This document shows positions 1-8,811 of a DNA stretch of 64,000 nt, in pieces. The notes below the pieces were generated by a model. It was given only the letters and a program-made list of their open reading frames with translations. It did no database searches and had not been told where the DNA came from. The position numbers and the translations under genes are program-made. The DNA comes from Pseudooceanicola sediminis (GTDB lineage: Bacteria; Pseudomonadota; Alphaproteobacteria; Rhodobacterales; Rhodobacteraceae): positions 72,976 to 136,975 of the forward strand of contig NZ_QWJJ01000007.1 in assembly GCF_003575965.1 (NCBI RefSeq), read 5' to 3'. Position 1 is the first letter of the stretch, and every line of letters starts with the position of its first letter.

Positions 1-14
1 AAAGGGACTTCATC

Positions 15-776
15 ATGACGACACTGGCAACCCCGGATCCGGTGATCCTGATCCACGGAGCCTGGCAGGGGAGCTGGGCCTGGGAGGGCCTGATGCCCTA
101 TCTGCGGCGCGCGGGGATCGAGGCCCACGCCATCGACCTGCCCGGCAACGGTGTCGACGGGCGTGCGCCGCAGGAGGTGACGCTGGCGGACGCGCTGGCG
201 CAGATCGGCGCGCGGATCACCGCAATCGGTCGCCCGGTCAGCCTGGTGGGGCATTCGGGCGGCGGGGTCATCGCGTCGGCTGCGGCAGAGGCGTTTTGCG
301 AGCAGGTCAGTCGCATTGCCTACGTGGCGGGCATGATGCTGCCCTCGGGGATGACCTTTGGCGCGTTGCAGGCCAGCCTGAAGGGGCAACCGGGCTATGG
401 CGCAGGCATCACCGAACACCTGATCTGGTCCGACGCGGGTCAGGTCAGCACGGTGCCTGCCGCCGCCGCACGCGAGATCTTTTTCCACGACTGCGCCCCG
501 GAGGCGGCGGAGGCGGCGGCAGGGCGGCTGACCCCGCAGGGGGACGGGCTGCGCAGCATCGCCGCCACGCTGACAGAGGGGCGGTTCGCCACCCTGCCCC
601 GCCTGTATGTCGCCCTGCGACGCGACCGCAGCGTCACGCCGCTGGCGCAGGCCCGGATGCAGGCGCTGGTGCCCGGCGCAAGGACTGTCGCACTGGACAC
701 GGGCCATGTGCCGCAACTGGCCGACCCGGCGGCGCTGAGTGCGGCGCTGGTTCCGTTTCTGCGCGGCGAGTCCTGA
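15..776 (+). CDS. alpha/beta hydrolase
   Basis: Predicted soluble alpha/beta hydrolase of 253 aa, a usual length for the esterase-like AB_hydrolase_6 group. Seen: HGAWQGSWAW after the third strand (residues ~14-23, oxyanion side), the nucleophile elbow GHSGGG with Ser81, and a C-terminal DTGHVPQLADP with the probable catalytic His231. The region between about 110 and 170 would form the lid. The ATG at 15 follows a purine-rich AAAGGGA at the window edge. There is no signal peptide, so it should act in the cytoplasm. The fold is secure. The substrate (ester, lactone or nitrile) cannot be read from sequence. It converges on the c-di-GMP gene and has no operon partner in the window. Confidence 0.85.
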   Translation: MTTLATPDPVILIHGAWQGSWAWEGLMPYLRRAGIEAHAIDLPGNGVDGRAPQEVTLADALAQIGARITAIGRPVSLVGHSGGGVIASAAAEAFCEQVSRIAYVAGMMLPSGMTFGALQASLKGQPGYGAGITEHLIWSDAGQVSTVPAAAAREIFFHDCAPEAAEAAAGRLTPQGDGLRSIAATLTEGRFATLPRLYVALRRDRSVTPLAQARMQALVPGARTVALDTGHVPQLADPAALSAALVPFLRGES

Positions 777-941
777 TCGGAAACGGGGCCGGGGCAGAGA
801 GGGGGGCCTGGGCCGAAAGTCTGGCCTGAGCAAACAGGGGGCCAGCCTTCTTGGGCGGTGGCCCGTCCCAAGGCGCAGGGCCCTGCCGACGCGCAGGACC
901 CGCCCAGTGCACCCAACACGTGTGCCCAAAACGTGCGCCCG

Positions 942-2978
942 TCAGGTGCCGGATCGCTTGACCGGCGAATGCCTTGGCGGGTTGAGCGAAGCCTGCCCGA
1001 CCATCGCGCCGGACGGTCCCTGCCCGGCATGGGGCGCGGTGATCGGCAGTGCCATGGGCGCAGGAGACATGGTGGCCGAGGAGGTTGACGCAGGCAGGGA
1101 GGGCAGGTTGCGGGACAGCACCGTCGGGGTCACGCCGGCAGGATCCCCCGGTCCCGTGTCGTCAGGCCCGTTTTTATCTGGTCCGTTTTCCTCAGCCCCG
1201 TTTTTATCTGGTCCCATGTCATCAGGGCCCATGTCATCAGGGCCCATGTCATACGGTCCCGTGTCATCTGGGCCCATGTCGTCCGCGGGGATATCGGGGC
1301 GCATATCGCAAGACCTGCCGGGGGGCATATCCGGGGGGCCATCGGCGGACGTGACCCCGGGGGCGTCGGCGGTGTCGTCGGAGGCATGGGAGGCGTTGGT
1401 CGGCTGATCCGCAGGCGGTGGCATCAGTACGGGTGCACCGGCGTCGAGCGCCGCCGCATCGACCCGGCCCTGCGCCGCGATCCGGCCCGCGTCCGTGCCC
1501 TGAAGCGGATGGGAAAACAGGAACCCCTGCCCCATGTCGCACCCCTGTTCGGTCAGCCATGCCTCCTCTCCATCGTTTTCGATGCCTTCGGCGGTGACGG
1601 TCATGCCGAGGCTGTGCCCCAGCGCGATCATCGCGGAAACGATGATCTTGATATCCATCTGCGTGCGGGTCAGTTCGACAAAGCTGCGGTCGATCTTGAT
1701 GCGATCGACGGTCAGGGCGTGCAGGTGGCGCAGCCCGGAATAGCCGGTGCCGAAATCATCCAGCGCGACCTGGATGCCGACCTTGCGCAGCCCCTGGATG
1801 ACGCGGCGGGCCTGCGCGAAATCCTGTACCAGCGCGGTTTCGGAAATCTCGAGCTCAAGGCGATGTGGGGGGAAGCCGGTTTCGGCCAGGATCTGCAACG
1901 TCTTGGGCACCAGCTGCTTGTCCGAAAACTGGGCCGGGGACACGTTTACGCTGATGCTCTGCCCCCAGTGCAGCGCGCAAGCACAAGACTGCTGCAGAAT
2001 CGTACGGTAGAGCTGATCGGACATACCGATGTCTTCGGCAACCCCGGCGAATTGCGCCGCCTTGATCAGCCCGCGCTGGGGGTGGTTCCAGCGGGCCATC
2101 ACCTCGAACTGGCGAACCTCGCGCGAGGGCAGGTCGAGGATGGGTTGGAAATAGGGCACGATTTCGCCCCGGTCGGGGGACAGGGCGGCGCGCAGGTCCT
2201 CCTCAAGCGTGCGGCGGTCGTGCATCGCGCGCGCCAGCTTGTCGTCGAACAGCGCATAGCGGTTCTTGCCCGCCGCCTTGGCCTGATACAGCGCCTGGTC
2301 GGCCTGTCGCAGCAGGTCTTCGGCTGTCTTGCCATCCTTGGGATAGCTGGCGACGCCGATGCTGACGGTGGTGCCCAGCTGGTATTCGCCTGCGTAGATC
2401 GGTTCCTGGATACTGGACAGCAAGCGCCGCAGCAGGCTGAGGTGCGCGCGTTCCACCGTGGGCGCGTCGCTGAGGATGGCAAATTCGTCGCCACCGATGC
2501 GCGCGGCCAGATCCGTGCTGCGAATGGCCGAGCGGATGCGGGCCGAAATCGTGCGCAACAGCGAGTCACCGGTGTCGTGGCCGTAGAGATCGTTGATCAC
2601 CTTGAAGCGGTCCAGGTCGACCAGCAGCACGTTCAGTTCGGTGCCCGTTGCCTCGGCCTCGGCCAGGCGGCGCACGATCTCGGTATGGAACAGTCGGCGG
2701 TTGGCCAGGCCCGTCAGCGCATCGTAATTCGCCAACCGGGAGGCGGTGGCCTCGGCCTTTTCGCGCTGGCGGACCTCTTGGCTGAGGCTGCGGGCCCGCA
2801 GCGCCAGGGCCAGCGCCAGCGCTGGAGCAGCCACGAAGAAGGCGTTCAGAAGTTCATCGAGCTGGTAGTCTTCGTAGAGGCGGGTCTGTCGGTAGAGGGA
2901 TTCGTAGAAATCGGCGTTGTGCATCAAGGCAAAGACGGCAATGGATGCTATCAGGATCAGTATATTCGTTCGGTTCAA
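942..2978 (-). CDS. membrane-bound GGDEF/EAL c-di-GMP protein with repetitive C-terminal tail
   Basis: A 678-aa protein with two N-terminal membrane segments (about 5-20 and 44-61), a GGDEF domain (about 85-245) and an EAL domain (about 260-500). GGDEF is intact at 162-166 and an RxxD inhibitory I-site (RSTD, 153-156) lies five residues upstream, so diguanylate cyclase activity and product inhibition are plausible. In the EAL domain the signature reads EVM (292-294) instead of EAL, but NVSPAQF, ELEISET, DDFGTGYS (407-414), KIDRSF and AEGIEN are kept, so phosphodiesterase activity is probably retained. From about 505 a disordered, Pro/Asp/Gly-rich tail of about 170 residues carries pentapeptide repeats of the xDMGP/xDTGP type. 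The tail is unusual for the family. No sensory domain is recognised between the membrane segments. The adjacent genes are unrelated. Confidence 0.9.
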   Translation of the reverse strand: MNRTNILILIASIAVFALMHNADFYESLYRQTRLYEDYQLDELLNAFFVAAPALALALALRARSLSQEVRQREKAEATASRLANYDALTGLANRRLFHTEIVRRLAEAEATGTELNVLLVDLDRFKVINDLYGHDTGDSLLRTISARIRSAIRSTDLAARIGGDEFAILSDAPTVERAHLSLLRRLLSSIQEPIYAGEYQLGTTVSIGVASYPKDGKTAEDLLRQADQALYQAKAAGKNRYALFDDKLARAMHDRRTLEEDLRAALSPDRGEIVPYFQPILDLPSREVRQFEVMARWNHPQRGLIKAAQFAGVAEDIGMSDQLYRTILQQSCACALHWGQSISVNVSPAQFSDKQLVPKTLQILAETGFPPHRLELEISETALVQDFAQARRVIQGLRKVGIQVALDDFGTGYSGLRHLHALTVDRIKIDRSFVELTRTQMDIKIIVSAMIALGHSLGMTVTAEGIENDGEEAWLTEQGCDMGQGFLFSHPLQGTDAGRIAAQGRVDAAALDAGAPVLMPPPADQPTNASHASDDTADAPGVTSADGPPDMPPGRSCDMRPDIPADDMGPDDTGPYDMGPDDMGPDDMGPDKNGAEENGPDKNGPDDTGPGDPAGVTPTVLSRNLPSLPASTSSATMSPAPMALPITAPHAGQGPSGAMVGQASLNPPRHSPVKRSGT
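1150..1284. repeat. nine 15-bp tandem units inside the GGDEF/EAL gene tail
   Basis: Nine consecutive, partly diverged 15-bp units (best copies read GGGCCCATGTCATCA on the plus strand) keep the reading frame of the minus-strand gene and encode a pentapeptide repeat such as DDMGP. The period is exact throughout, and units 5-7 are nearly identical. The array probably arose by replication slippage and may vary in copy number between strains. Confidence 0.9.
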
Positions 2979-3335
2979 GCGTTTCTGCCTTTTTACACGC
3001 GCCAGATCATGGCGAAATCACACAAGGCTTTCGGCCGGAGCAGAGACGTGACCGGTCTTCCGCCCTGGCGCTGCCAACAAACGGCAGCGATGAAACGGTG
3101 ACCTGGAAACAGGCCGAAAGGATACTGCCAACATATTATCACCATCCGCTTTCTCAATAAACAGATGCCGCGACGGGCAGCTTGAACGCCAATGCTCTAG
3201 AAAATGGCCGAAAGTTAGCGACCGGATAAGGCAAAAAAGGCCCTGCGCCCCGAGAATCCTGATTGCAACGGCTCCTTAGACCGCGAACAATGGGGCACAG
3301 CGTCTAAAATCACGCTAAATCTCGGAGGAGCAATC
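2979..3335. other. intergenic region upstream of both the GGDEF/EAL gene and the TRAP operon
   Basis: A 357-bp divergent intergenic stretch. It must hold the promoters of the minus-strand c-di-GMP gene and the plus-strand TRAP operon. The only clear signal is a strong Shine-Dalgarno (CGGAGGAGC, about 3324-3332) before the ATG at 3336. No convincing -35/-10 pair, riboswitch or small gene was recognised. Confidence 0.5.
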
Positions 3336-4283
3336 ATGATTAAGACATTCGGATTCGGAGCGCTTGTCGCCGGCAGCCTGGCCATTGCCGCCCCCGCCGC
3401 CATGGCGACGGAATTCATCAACGTGCTGACCGGCGGCACCTCGGGCGTGTACTATCCGCTCGGCGTGGCGCTGTCGGACATCTATGCAAAGAACATGGAC
3501 GACGTGCGCGCGCAGGTGCAGTCGACCAAGGCGTCGGTCGAGAACCTGAACCTGCTGGAGCAGGGCCGGGGCGAGATCGGGTTCGCGCTGGGCGATTCCG
3601 TCAAGGATGCCTATGAGGGCAACGCCGATGTCGGGTTCACCAAGCCGCTGACCAAGCTGCGCGCCATCGCGGCGATCTATCCCAACTACATCCAGATCGC
3701 GGCGGCCTCGGCCTCGGGCGCGACGACCGTGGCCGACCTCAAGGGCAAGAGCGTGTCCGTCGGTGCGGCCAAGTCGGGCACCGAAGTCAACGCGCGCAAG
3801 ATCCTCGACGCGCTCGGCATGACCTATGACGATCTGGGCAAGGTCGAGTACCTGCCGTTTGCGGAATCGGTCGAGCTGATGAAGAACCGCCAGCTGGACG
3901 CGACGCTGCAATCCTCGGGCCTCGGCTCGGCGGCGCTGAAGGATCTGTCGTCGACGCAGGACGTGACCTACCTGTCCGTTCCCGCCGAAGTCGCGGAGAC
4001 ACTGGGCGCGCCCTATGCGGCAGGCGTCATTCCCGCAGGCACCTACCCCGGTCAGGATGCCGACATTCCGACGCTGGCGATCACCAACATCCTGGTCACC
4101 AGTTCCGACGTGTCGGACGAGGTTGCCTATCAGATGACCAAGCTGTTGTTTGAAAACCTGGACACGATGAAGGCAGCCCACGCGGCGGCCGGTGCCATCA
4201 ACATCGAGGACGCGGTCAAGAACTCGCCGATCCCGCTGCACCCCGGTGCCGAGCGGTATTACAAGGAACAGGGCTTGCTCTGA
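3336..4283 (+). CDS. TAXI-family TRAP transporter solute-binding protein
   Basis: A 315-aa periplasmic substrate-binding protein of the TAXI (TRAP-associated extracytoplasmic immunogenic) family. Residues 1-25 form a Sec signal peptide ending AAPAAMA. The mature start carries the family hallmark LTGGTSGVYYPLG, followed by the GKSVSVGAAKSGTE ligand-pocket loop near 135. TAXI proteins deliver small acids such as glutamate or 2-oxoglutarate to a fused DctQM permease, and that permease is encoded immediately downstream. The start is chosen by the GGAGGAG ribosome site. A hairpin between this gene and the permease probably keeps binding-protein mRNA in excess. The substrate is unknown. Confidence 0.95.
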   Translation: MIKTFGFGALVAGSLAIAAPAAMATEFINVLTGGTSGVYYPLGVALSDIYAKNMDDVRAQVQSTKASVENLNLLEQGRGEIGFALGDSVKDAYEGNADVGFTKPLTKLRAIAAIYPNYIQIAAASASGATTVADLKGKSVSVGAAKSGTEVNARKILDALGMTYDDLGKVEYLPFAESVELMKNRQLDATLQSSGLGSAALKDLSSTQDVTYLSVPAEVAETLGAPYAAGVIPAGTYPGQDADIPTLAITNILVTSSDVSDEVAYQMTKLLFENLDTMKAAHAAAGAINIEDAVKNSPIPLHPGAERYYKEQGLL

Positions 4284-4306
4284 GCTGAGGTTCTGACGAA
4301 AAGAGG

Positions 4307-4334
4307 AAACGGCCCGGTTCGTCCGGGCCGTTTT
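4307..4334 (+). terminator. intra-operon hairpin/attenuator after the TAXI binding-protein gene
   Basis: A perfect 11-bp stem (AAACGGCCCGG pairing with CCGGGCCGTTT) with a 5-nt loop, followed by a short T run. It has the form of an intrinsic terminator but lies inside an apparent operon, 24 nt after the binding-protein stop and before the permease. It probably gives partial termination or protects the 3' end of the binding-protein mRNA. Confidence 0.8.
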
Positions 4335-4438
4335 CAGATGATCAATCCGGGCACCGCTTCCAGAGCACCTGTTTCGATGCCATCCCCCGAGCGAAACGAA
4401 ACGGCGCGGCCAGCGCGGTGAGTAGAGAGAACAACGAC

Positions 4439-6529
4439 ATGACCGACCATCCGCACAGCCTGCCGAACGAAGAGCTGGAGCTGCACGATCCGCTCGCTCA
4501 GAGTTTTCCGGCCTCATTCGAGGGGCGCTTTCTGTTCTGGCTGGCGGTCCTGTTTTCGGTCTACCAGATTTCCATCGCCGCCCATGTCATCGACCTGCCC
4601 AGCCAGGTGATGCGCGCGGTCCACGTCGGGTTCCTGATGTGCCTTGGCTTTCCGCTGCTGGCCATCGCGCGCAGATACGGCACGGCAGGCAAGACGGTCT
4701 GCTGGGCGCTGGCGCTGCTGGGCGTCTCTGTCGCCGCCTATCAATGGGTCGAATACACGCCCCTGCTGATGCGCGCGGGCGCGCCGCTGACCACCGACCT
4801 TGTGTTCGGCATCATCGCGATTTCCACTGTCTTTATCGCCGCGTGGCTGTTGATGGGTCCGGCGCTGCCGATCATCTGCGGGCTGTTCCTGTGCTATGCG
4901 CTGTTCGGTCAGCACCTGCCATCGCCGTTCAACCACCGGGGCTACGCGTTCGAGCAGGTGGTCGAGCAGATCGCCTATGGCACCGAGGGCATCTACGGCA
5001 TTCCGACCTATGTGTCGGCCACCTACATCTTTCTGTTCATCCTGTTCGGGTCGTTCCTGGAAAAGGCCGGGATGATCAAGCTGTTCACCGATGTCTCGCT
5101 GGGTCTTGTGGGGCACCGGATGGGCGGGGCCGCAAAGGTTTCGGTTCTGTCGTCGGGCCTGATGGGCACGATTTCGGGGTCGGGCGTCGCCAACGTGGTC
5201 ACCACCGGGCAGTTCACCATTCCGCTGATGAAGCGTTTCGGCTACCGCTCGGCCTTTGCCGGGGGGGTCGAGGCAACGGCTTCGATGGGCGGGCAGATCA
5301 TGCCGCCGGTCATGGGCGCCGTCGCCTTCATCATGGCCGAGACTCTGGGCGTGCAATATGTCGAGGTCGTCAAGGCGGCCCTGATCCCGGCGATCCTGTA
5401 TTTCGCGGGTGTCTTCTGGATGGTCCACCTTGAGGCGGGCAAGCGCGATCTGCGTGGCCTTGCCAAGGAAGACCAGCCCTCGGCCCGCCGCGCGCTGAAG
5501 GAAGGCTGGTATTTGATCCTGCCGCTGGGTGTGCTGGTCTACCTGCTGTTCTCGGGCTACACGCCGTTGTTCGCGGGCACCATCGGGCTGGCCCTGACGG
5601 GGATGCTGATCCTGGGCATGGCGCTCTCGCTGGGGATGCCATCGACCGTCGTGCGGGTGATCTTCTGGATCGTCCTCGGCCTCGCGGCCAGCGCGTTCTT
5701 CCGCTATGGCATCAACGCGCTGCTGCTGGTTCTGGCGATCCTCGTGGTGTGCTGTGCCTGCCTCAAGGGCGGGCGCGAAACCCTGGCGATCTGTCGGGAC
5801 AGCCTGGCGGATGGCGCCAAGACCGCCCTGCCCGTCGGGATTGCCTGTGCGCTGGTCGGCGTGATCATCGGCGTGATGACCCTGACCGGGGGGGCCAACG
5901 CCTTTGGTCAGTTCATCGTGTCGGTCGGGCAGAACAGCCTGTTCCTGAGCCTGGTCCTGACGATGATCACCTGCATCATCCTGGGCATGGGCATCCCGAC
6001 GATCCCGAACTACATCATCACCTCGTCCATCGCCGGGCCTGCCCTGCTGGACCTCGGCGTGCCGCTGATCGTGAGCCACATGTTCGTGTTCTATTTCGGC
6101 ATCCTGGCGGATCTGACACCGCCGGTGGCGCTGGCCTGTTTCGCGGCGGCACCGATTGCCAAGGAGAGCGGCCTCAAGATCAGCTTTGAGGCGGTCAAGG
6201 TCGCTGCCGCCGGTTTCGTCGTGCCCTTCATGGCGGTCTATACCCCGGCGCTGATGTTGCAGGATGGTGGCGCGCTGGCGGCTGAGATCGGCTATTGGCC
6301 TGCGGTGGCCTTTGTCGTGCTGAAGGCGCTGATTGCGCTGGCGCTGTGGGGCGCGGCGGTCATCGGCTGGCTGTGGCGGCCGCTGGCGGTGTGGGAACGC
6401 GCGCTGGCCATGGTGGCGGCGTTCACGCTGGTTGCCGCGCTGCCTATCACGGACGAGATCGGCTTTGCCCTGACGGCGGTCTTTGCCGTGGTGATGTGGC
6501 TGCGCCGGGATCGCACGACGGCGGCATGA
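4439..6529 (+). CDS. TRAP transporter permease, fused DctQM (4TM/12TM type)
   Basis: The fused integral-membrane permease of the TAXI TRAP system, 696 aa if translation begins at the ATG at 4439. An in-frame GTG at 4418 would add seven residues, but the ATG has GAGAGAA just upstream and is preferred. The first ~120 residues hold four DctQ-like helices, and the rest is the DctM part, with GTISGSGVANVVTTG and LGMGIPTIPNYIITSS, typical of the substrate- and sodium-binding helical hairpins. It takes ligand from the upstream binding protein and drives uptake with an ion gradient. Its stop overlaps the start of the DUF1850 gene (ATGA). Confidence 0.93.
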   Translation: MTDHPHSLPNEELELHDPLAQSFPASFEGRFLFWLAVLFSVYQISIAAHVIDLPSQVMRAVHVGFLMCLGFPLLAIARRYGTAGKTVCWALALLGVSVAAYQWVEYTPLLMRAGAPLTTDLVFGIIAISTVFIAAWLLMGPALPIICGLFLCYALFGQHLPSPFNHRGYAFEQVVEQIAYGTEGIYGIPTYVSATYIFLFILFGSFLEKAGMIKLFTDVSLGLVGHRMGGAAKVSVLSSGLMGTISGSGVANVVTTGQFTIPLMKRFGYRSAFAGGVEATASMGGQIMPPVMGAVAFIMAETLGVQYVEVVKAALIPAILYFAGVFWMVHLEAGKRDLRGLAKEDQPSARRALKEGWYLILPLGVLVYLLFSGYTPLFAGTIGLALTGMLILGMALSLGMPSTVVRVIFWIVLGLAASAFFRYGINALLLVLAILVVCCACLKGGRETLAICRDSLADGAKTALPVGIACALVGVIIGVMTLTGGANAFGQFIVSVGQNSLFLSLVLTMITCIILGMGIPTIPNYIITSSIAGPALLDLGVPLIVSHMFVFYFGILADLTPPVALACFAAAPIAKESGLKISFEAVKVAAAGFVVPFMAVYTPALMLQDGGALAAEIGYWPAVAFVVLKALIALALWGAAVIGWLWRPLAVWERALAMVAAFTLVAALPITDEIGFALTAVFAVVMWLRRDRTTAA

Positions 6530-6900
6530 GCGGCTGCGTGATGGCAGGCGCGCTGGCACTGGGGCTGGCTGCGGGAAATCGCTTCACGCTGGAGTGGACC
6601 CATTCGGTCGAGCGCGAGGCCTGGCGCGAGACATGGGAAGTGGCGGATCACCATCTGCATCTTGTCGAAGCAGCCGTCAAAGGATCGGGGGCGGGGATGG
6701 AGCCCGGCCCCGGCGGCCATTTTCAGGATGGCTGGTGGATCTGGGTGCCGGATCTTGCGCCGGTGGCCGAACTGAACCTGGCGGCCTCGGGCATGACGCC
6801 GTCGGCCTGGCGGCTGTGCGGCGCGGACTGCGTCGACCTCGGGGCGGAACCGGGCGAGGCGCTGCGCATCGCCGCGTGCGAGGGAGACGGCAAACCCTAG
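6526..6900 (+). CDS. DUF1850 domain-containing protein
   Basis: A 124-aa protein that starts in an ATGA overlap with the TRAP permease stop, so it is translationally coupled. An upstream in-frame ATG exists, but it would bury the start deep in the permease gene. Family hallmarks are visible: FTLEWTHSVER near residue 20, GSGAGMEPGPGG near 52, DGWWIWVPD, and a C-terminal LCGADC pair of cysteines. DUF1850 proteins are commonly encoded with TAXI-type TRAP transporters but have no assigned biochemical role. The hydrophobic N-terminus (MAGALALGLAAG) could be a short export or anchor segment, suggesting a periplasmic accessory. Confidence 0.85.
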   Translation: MSGCVMAGALALGLAAGNRFTLEWTHSVEREAWRETWEVADHHLHLVEAAVKGSGAGMEPGPGGHFQDGWWIWVPDLAPVAELNLAASGMTPSAWRLCGADCVDLGAEPGEALRIAACEGDGKP

Positions 6901-6980
6901 GCGGAAACGCCCGTCGCGGCGCGGTGGCGCGGCTGCGGACAGGCGCGCGCCCCAGGCGCCCAGGGTCTGTTATCGGTTGC

Positions 6981-7027
6981 TGGCGGTCCTTACTGGCGGT
7001 CCCTACTGGCCGTCCTTACTGGCCGTC
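6981..7027. repeat. 13-bp tandem repeat at the 3' end of the small membrane-protein gene
   Basis: Three full copies and a partial fourth of TGGCGGTCCTTAC with few differences. The array spans the stop codon (7016-7018) of the minus-strand gene that follows, so copy changes could alter its C-terminus. Confidence 0.8.
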
Positions 7028-7381
7028 GTGCCCCGTGACCTCGTCCAGCAGACGGGTCAGCAGCAATGCGGTCCCCCCCAGCAGCAGCGAACGCCCGATG
7101 GAATCCGTGACGTTGGCGGGGGCAAAGGTGTGCAGGTTGTCGCGGCTGATCTGCGCCGCACGACGCCAGCGCGCAGCGCGCGGCAAATCCCCGGCGCGGC
7201 TGGGGTTGGGCACATGCCCGAGACGTGGCTTGGCGATCAGCATCACCGCCCCGATCGCCAACATTCCACCAGCGTAGAGGATCGGGGTCAGCCGCTCTTG
7301 CGAGGATGGCGGCAGCTGCGGCAGGGATTTCGGCAAGCTCGGGCGGCGCAGGGCAATGGGTTTTGGGGTTTTGATGGTCAT
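7016..7381 (-). CDS. hypothetical small membrane protein
   Basis: A 121-aa protein of no recognised family. The N-terminal ~30 residues are Pro/Lys-rich, followed by a hydrophobic segment (ILYAGGMLAIGAVMLIA, about 34-50), a basic loop, and a second hydrophobic stretch (SLLLGGTALLLTRLL, about 98-112). The best evidence that it is real is a consensus AGGAGG placed five bases before the ATG. It stands alone between the TRAP operon and the CoA/sugar cluster. Two transmembrane helices are plausible. No function is suggested. Confidence 0.6.
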   Translation of the reverse strand: MTIKTPKPIALRRPSLPKSLPQLPPSSQERLTPILYAGGMLAIGAVMLIAKPRLGHVPNPSRAGDLPRAARWRRAAQISRDNLHTFAPANVTDSIGRSLLLGGTALLLTRLLDEVTGHDGQ

Positions 7382-7513
7382 GGCGGCCTCCTATCAAGGA
7401 AGAACCCCGATGTGGCCAAGGCTGTTCCCGGCCCGCCGCGCGATTTCGCCCTTCGGCGCGGATTGACGGCGTGTCGCGCGGGTCAATGGGGACGCCCGGC
7501 GAGGGGGCGCCGT

Positions 7514-7589
7514 GCAAGTTGAAAGAGGCCGGGCAAGTTGGAAGAGGCCGGGCAGGTTGGAAGAGGCCGGGCAGGTTGGAAGAGGCCGC
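7514..7589. repeat. four 19-bp tandem repeats in an intergenic region
   Basis: Four head-to-tail copies of GCAGGTTGGAAGAGGCCGG with one to three differences each, in the non-coding gap after the FAH-family gene. There are no spacers between copies, so it is not a CRISPR array. It looks like a minisatellite, and the copies are too short to encode anything recognised. Confidence 0.9.
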
Positions 7590-7645
7590 GCGGCGAGAGG
7601 TCGCCGCGCGGGGTGAAGAGGGTGGCACCGCCGTTGGGTGCGGTG

Positions 7646-8800
7646 TCAGGGGGCCGGGTGCCCGAGCAGCCCGCGCATGGCCAGGTTTTCCATCAGGCGG
7701 CGGGTGCCGAAGGTCCATTCCGGCGCCTCGGTCGACAGGCGCACCGTATTGGTCAGCGCCCCAAGGCCGGGCGCCGAGATCGTCACCACATCGCCGGGCT
7801 TGTGGGTGAAACCTTCGCCGGGGGTATCGCGATCCTCGGTCGGGGCGAACAGCGTGCCGAGGAACAGCAGGATGCCGTCGGGGTATTGGTGATGCCGGCC
7901 AAGGGTCTGGGCGACCAGATCCTGGGGGTCGCGGCTGATTTCCGACATGGAGGAATGCCCGGTCAGCGCATAGCCATCCGTGCCCGTCACCGTCAGCGTC
8001 AGTTCGGCCCGGCGCACGACGTCCAGCGTGAACCCCGCATCGAACAGGCGGATCATCGGCCCGATGGCGCAGCTGGCGTTGTTGTCCTTGGCCTTGCCCA
8101 GCAGCAGGGCCGAGCGCCCTTCGACATCGCGCAGGTTCACGTCATTGCCCAGCGTCGCGCCGTGAATGACGCCCGCCGAAGAAACCGCCAGCACGATCTC
8201 GGGTTCGGGGTTGTTCCAGGTGGAGATCGGATGCAGGCCGACATCGGCCCCCGGCCCGACCGAGGCCATGCTCTGCGTCTTGGTGAAGACCTCGGCGTCG
8301 GGGCCGATGCCGACCTCGAGGTACTGCGACCAGAGCCCCTCGTTTTGCAGGGTTTTCTTGACCTCCGCCGCCTCGGGCGATCCGGCGCGCAGGTTGCGCA
8401 GGCTGTCACCGATCGTGGTGGCAATGCGGGCGCGGATCGCCTCGGCGCGCGCCGGATCGCCCGCCGCCTTTTCCTCGATCACGCGTTCGACCATGGAGCG
8501 GGCAAAGGTGACGCCGCAGGCCTTGATCGCCTGAAGGTCGCAGGGGGCCAGCAGGTGCAGGGCGTCGGGCGCACAGGGATTGGCGGCAATTTCCGCCAGC
8601 GAACCGAGCGCGACGCCCGGGGCGCGGCGGACATGCGCGGCAGGATCGTCCAGATCCAGAACATGGCTGACCGTGGGGGCGGCGGCGCAAGTGATATCCA
8701 GCACCTGACCGTCGCGCAGGGTCACCACGGCCGGGCCCTGCACATCGGGCAGCCAGGCACGGCCCAGATACAGGCCATCGGTGTCGTCGATGATCGTCAT
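7646..8800 (-). CDS. fumarylacetoacetate hydrolase (FAH) family protein
   Basis: A 384-aa member of the FAH superfamily, in the longer branch found in sugar-acid and CoA clusters rather than true fumarylacetoacetase. The C-terminal FAH fold is seen from about residue 120 on, with the acidic, metal-side stretch NNPEPEIVLAVSS near 190, LGNDVNLRDVEGR near 215, HQYPDGILLFLGTLFAP near 310 and GFTHKPGDVVTIS near 335. Such enzymes hydrolyse or dehydrate 2-keto acids (for example 2-keto-3-deoxy sugar acids) using a bound divalent metal. It is the last gene of the minus-strand cluster, 11 bp after the enoyl-CoA hydratase. The exact reaction is unknown. Confidence 0.87.
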   Translation of the reverse strand: MTIIDDTDGLYLGRAWLPDVQGPAVVTLRDGQVLDITCAAAPTVSHVLDLDDPAAHVRRAPGVALGSLAEIAANPCAPDALHLLAPCDLQAIKACGVTFARSMVERVIEEKAAGDPARAEAIRARIATTIGDSLRNLRAGSPEAAEVKKTLQNEGLWSQYLEVGIGPDAEVFTKTQSMASVGPGADVGLHPISTWNNPEPEIVLAVSSAGVIHGATLGNDVNLRDVEGRSALLLGKAKDNNASCAIGPMIRLFDAGFTLDVVRRAELTLTVTGTDGYALTGHSSMSEISRDPQDLVAQTLGRHHQYPDGILLFLGTLFAPTEDRDTPGEGFTHKPGDVVTISAPGLGALTNTVRLSTEAPEWTFGTRRLMENLAMRGLLGHPAP

Positions 8801-8811
8801 GGCTGGCTCCT

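Noticed and set aside
1386-3101. 571-codon plus-strand open frame opposite the GGDEF/EAL gene
   Set aside because: The minus strand encodes a complete GGDEF/EAL protein with all motifs. The plus frame is a GC-rich antisense shadow with no domain.
4514-6559. 681-codon minus-strand open frame opposite the TRAP permease
   Set aside because: The product is Arg/Gln/His-rich low complexity, while the plus strand gives a textbook TRAP permease.
7514-7589. Possible CRISPR array
   Set aside because: The four 19-bp copies are directly abutted with no spacers and no cas genes are nearby. The Cas4-like domain at 59870-63157 belongs to a helicase fusion.
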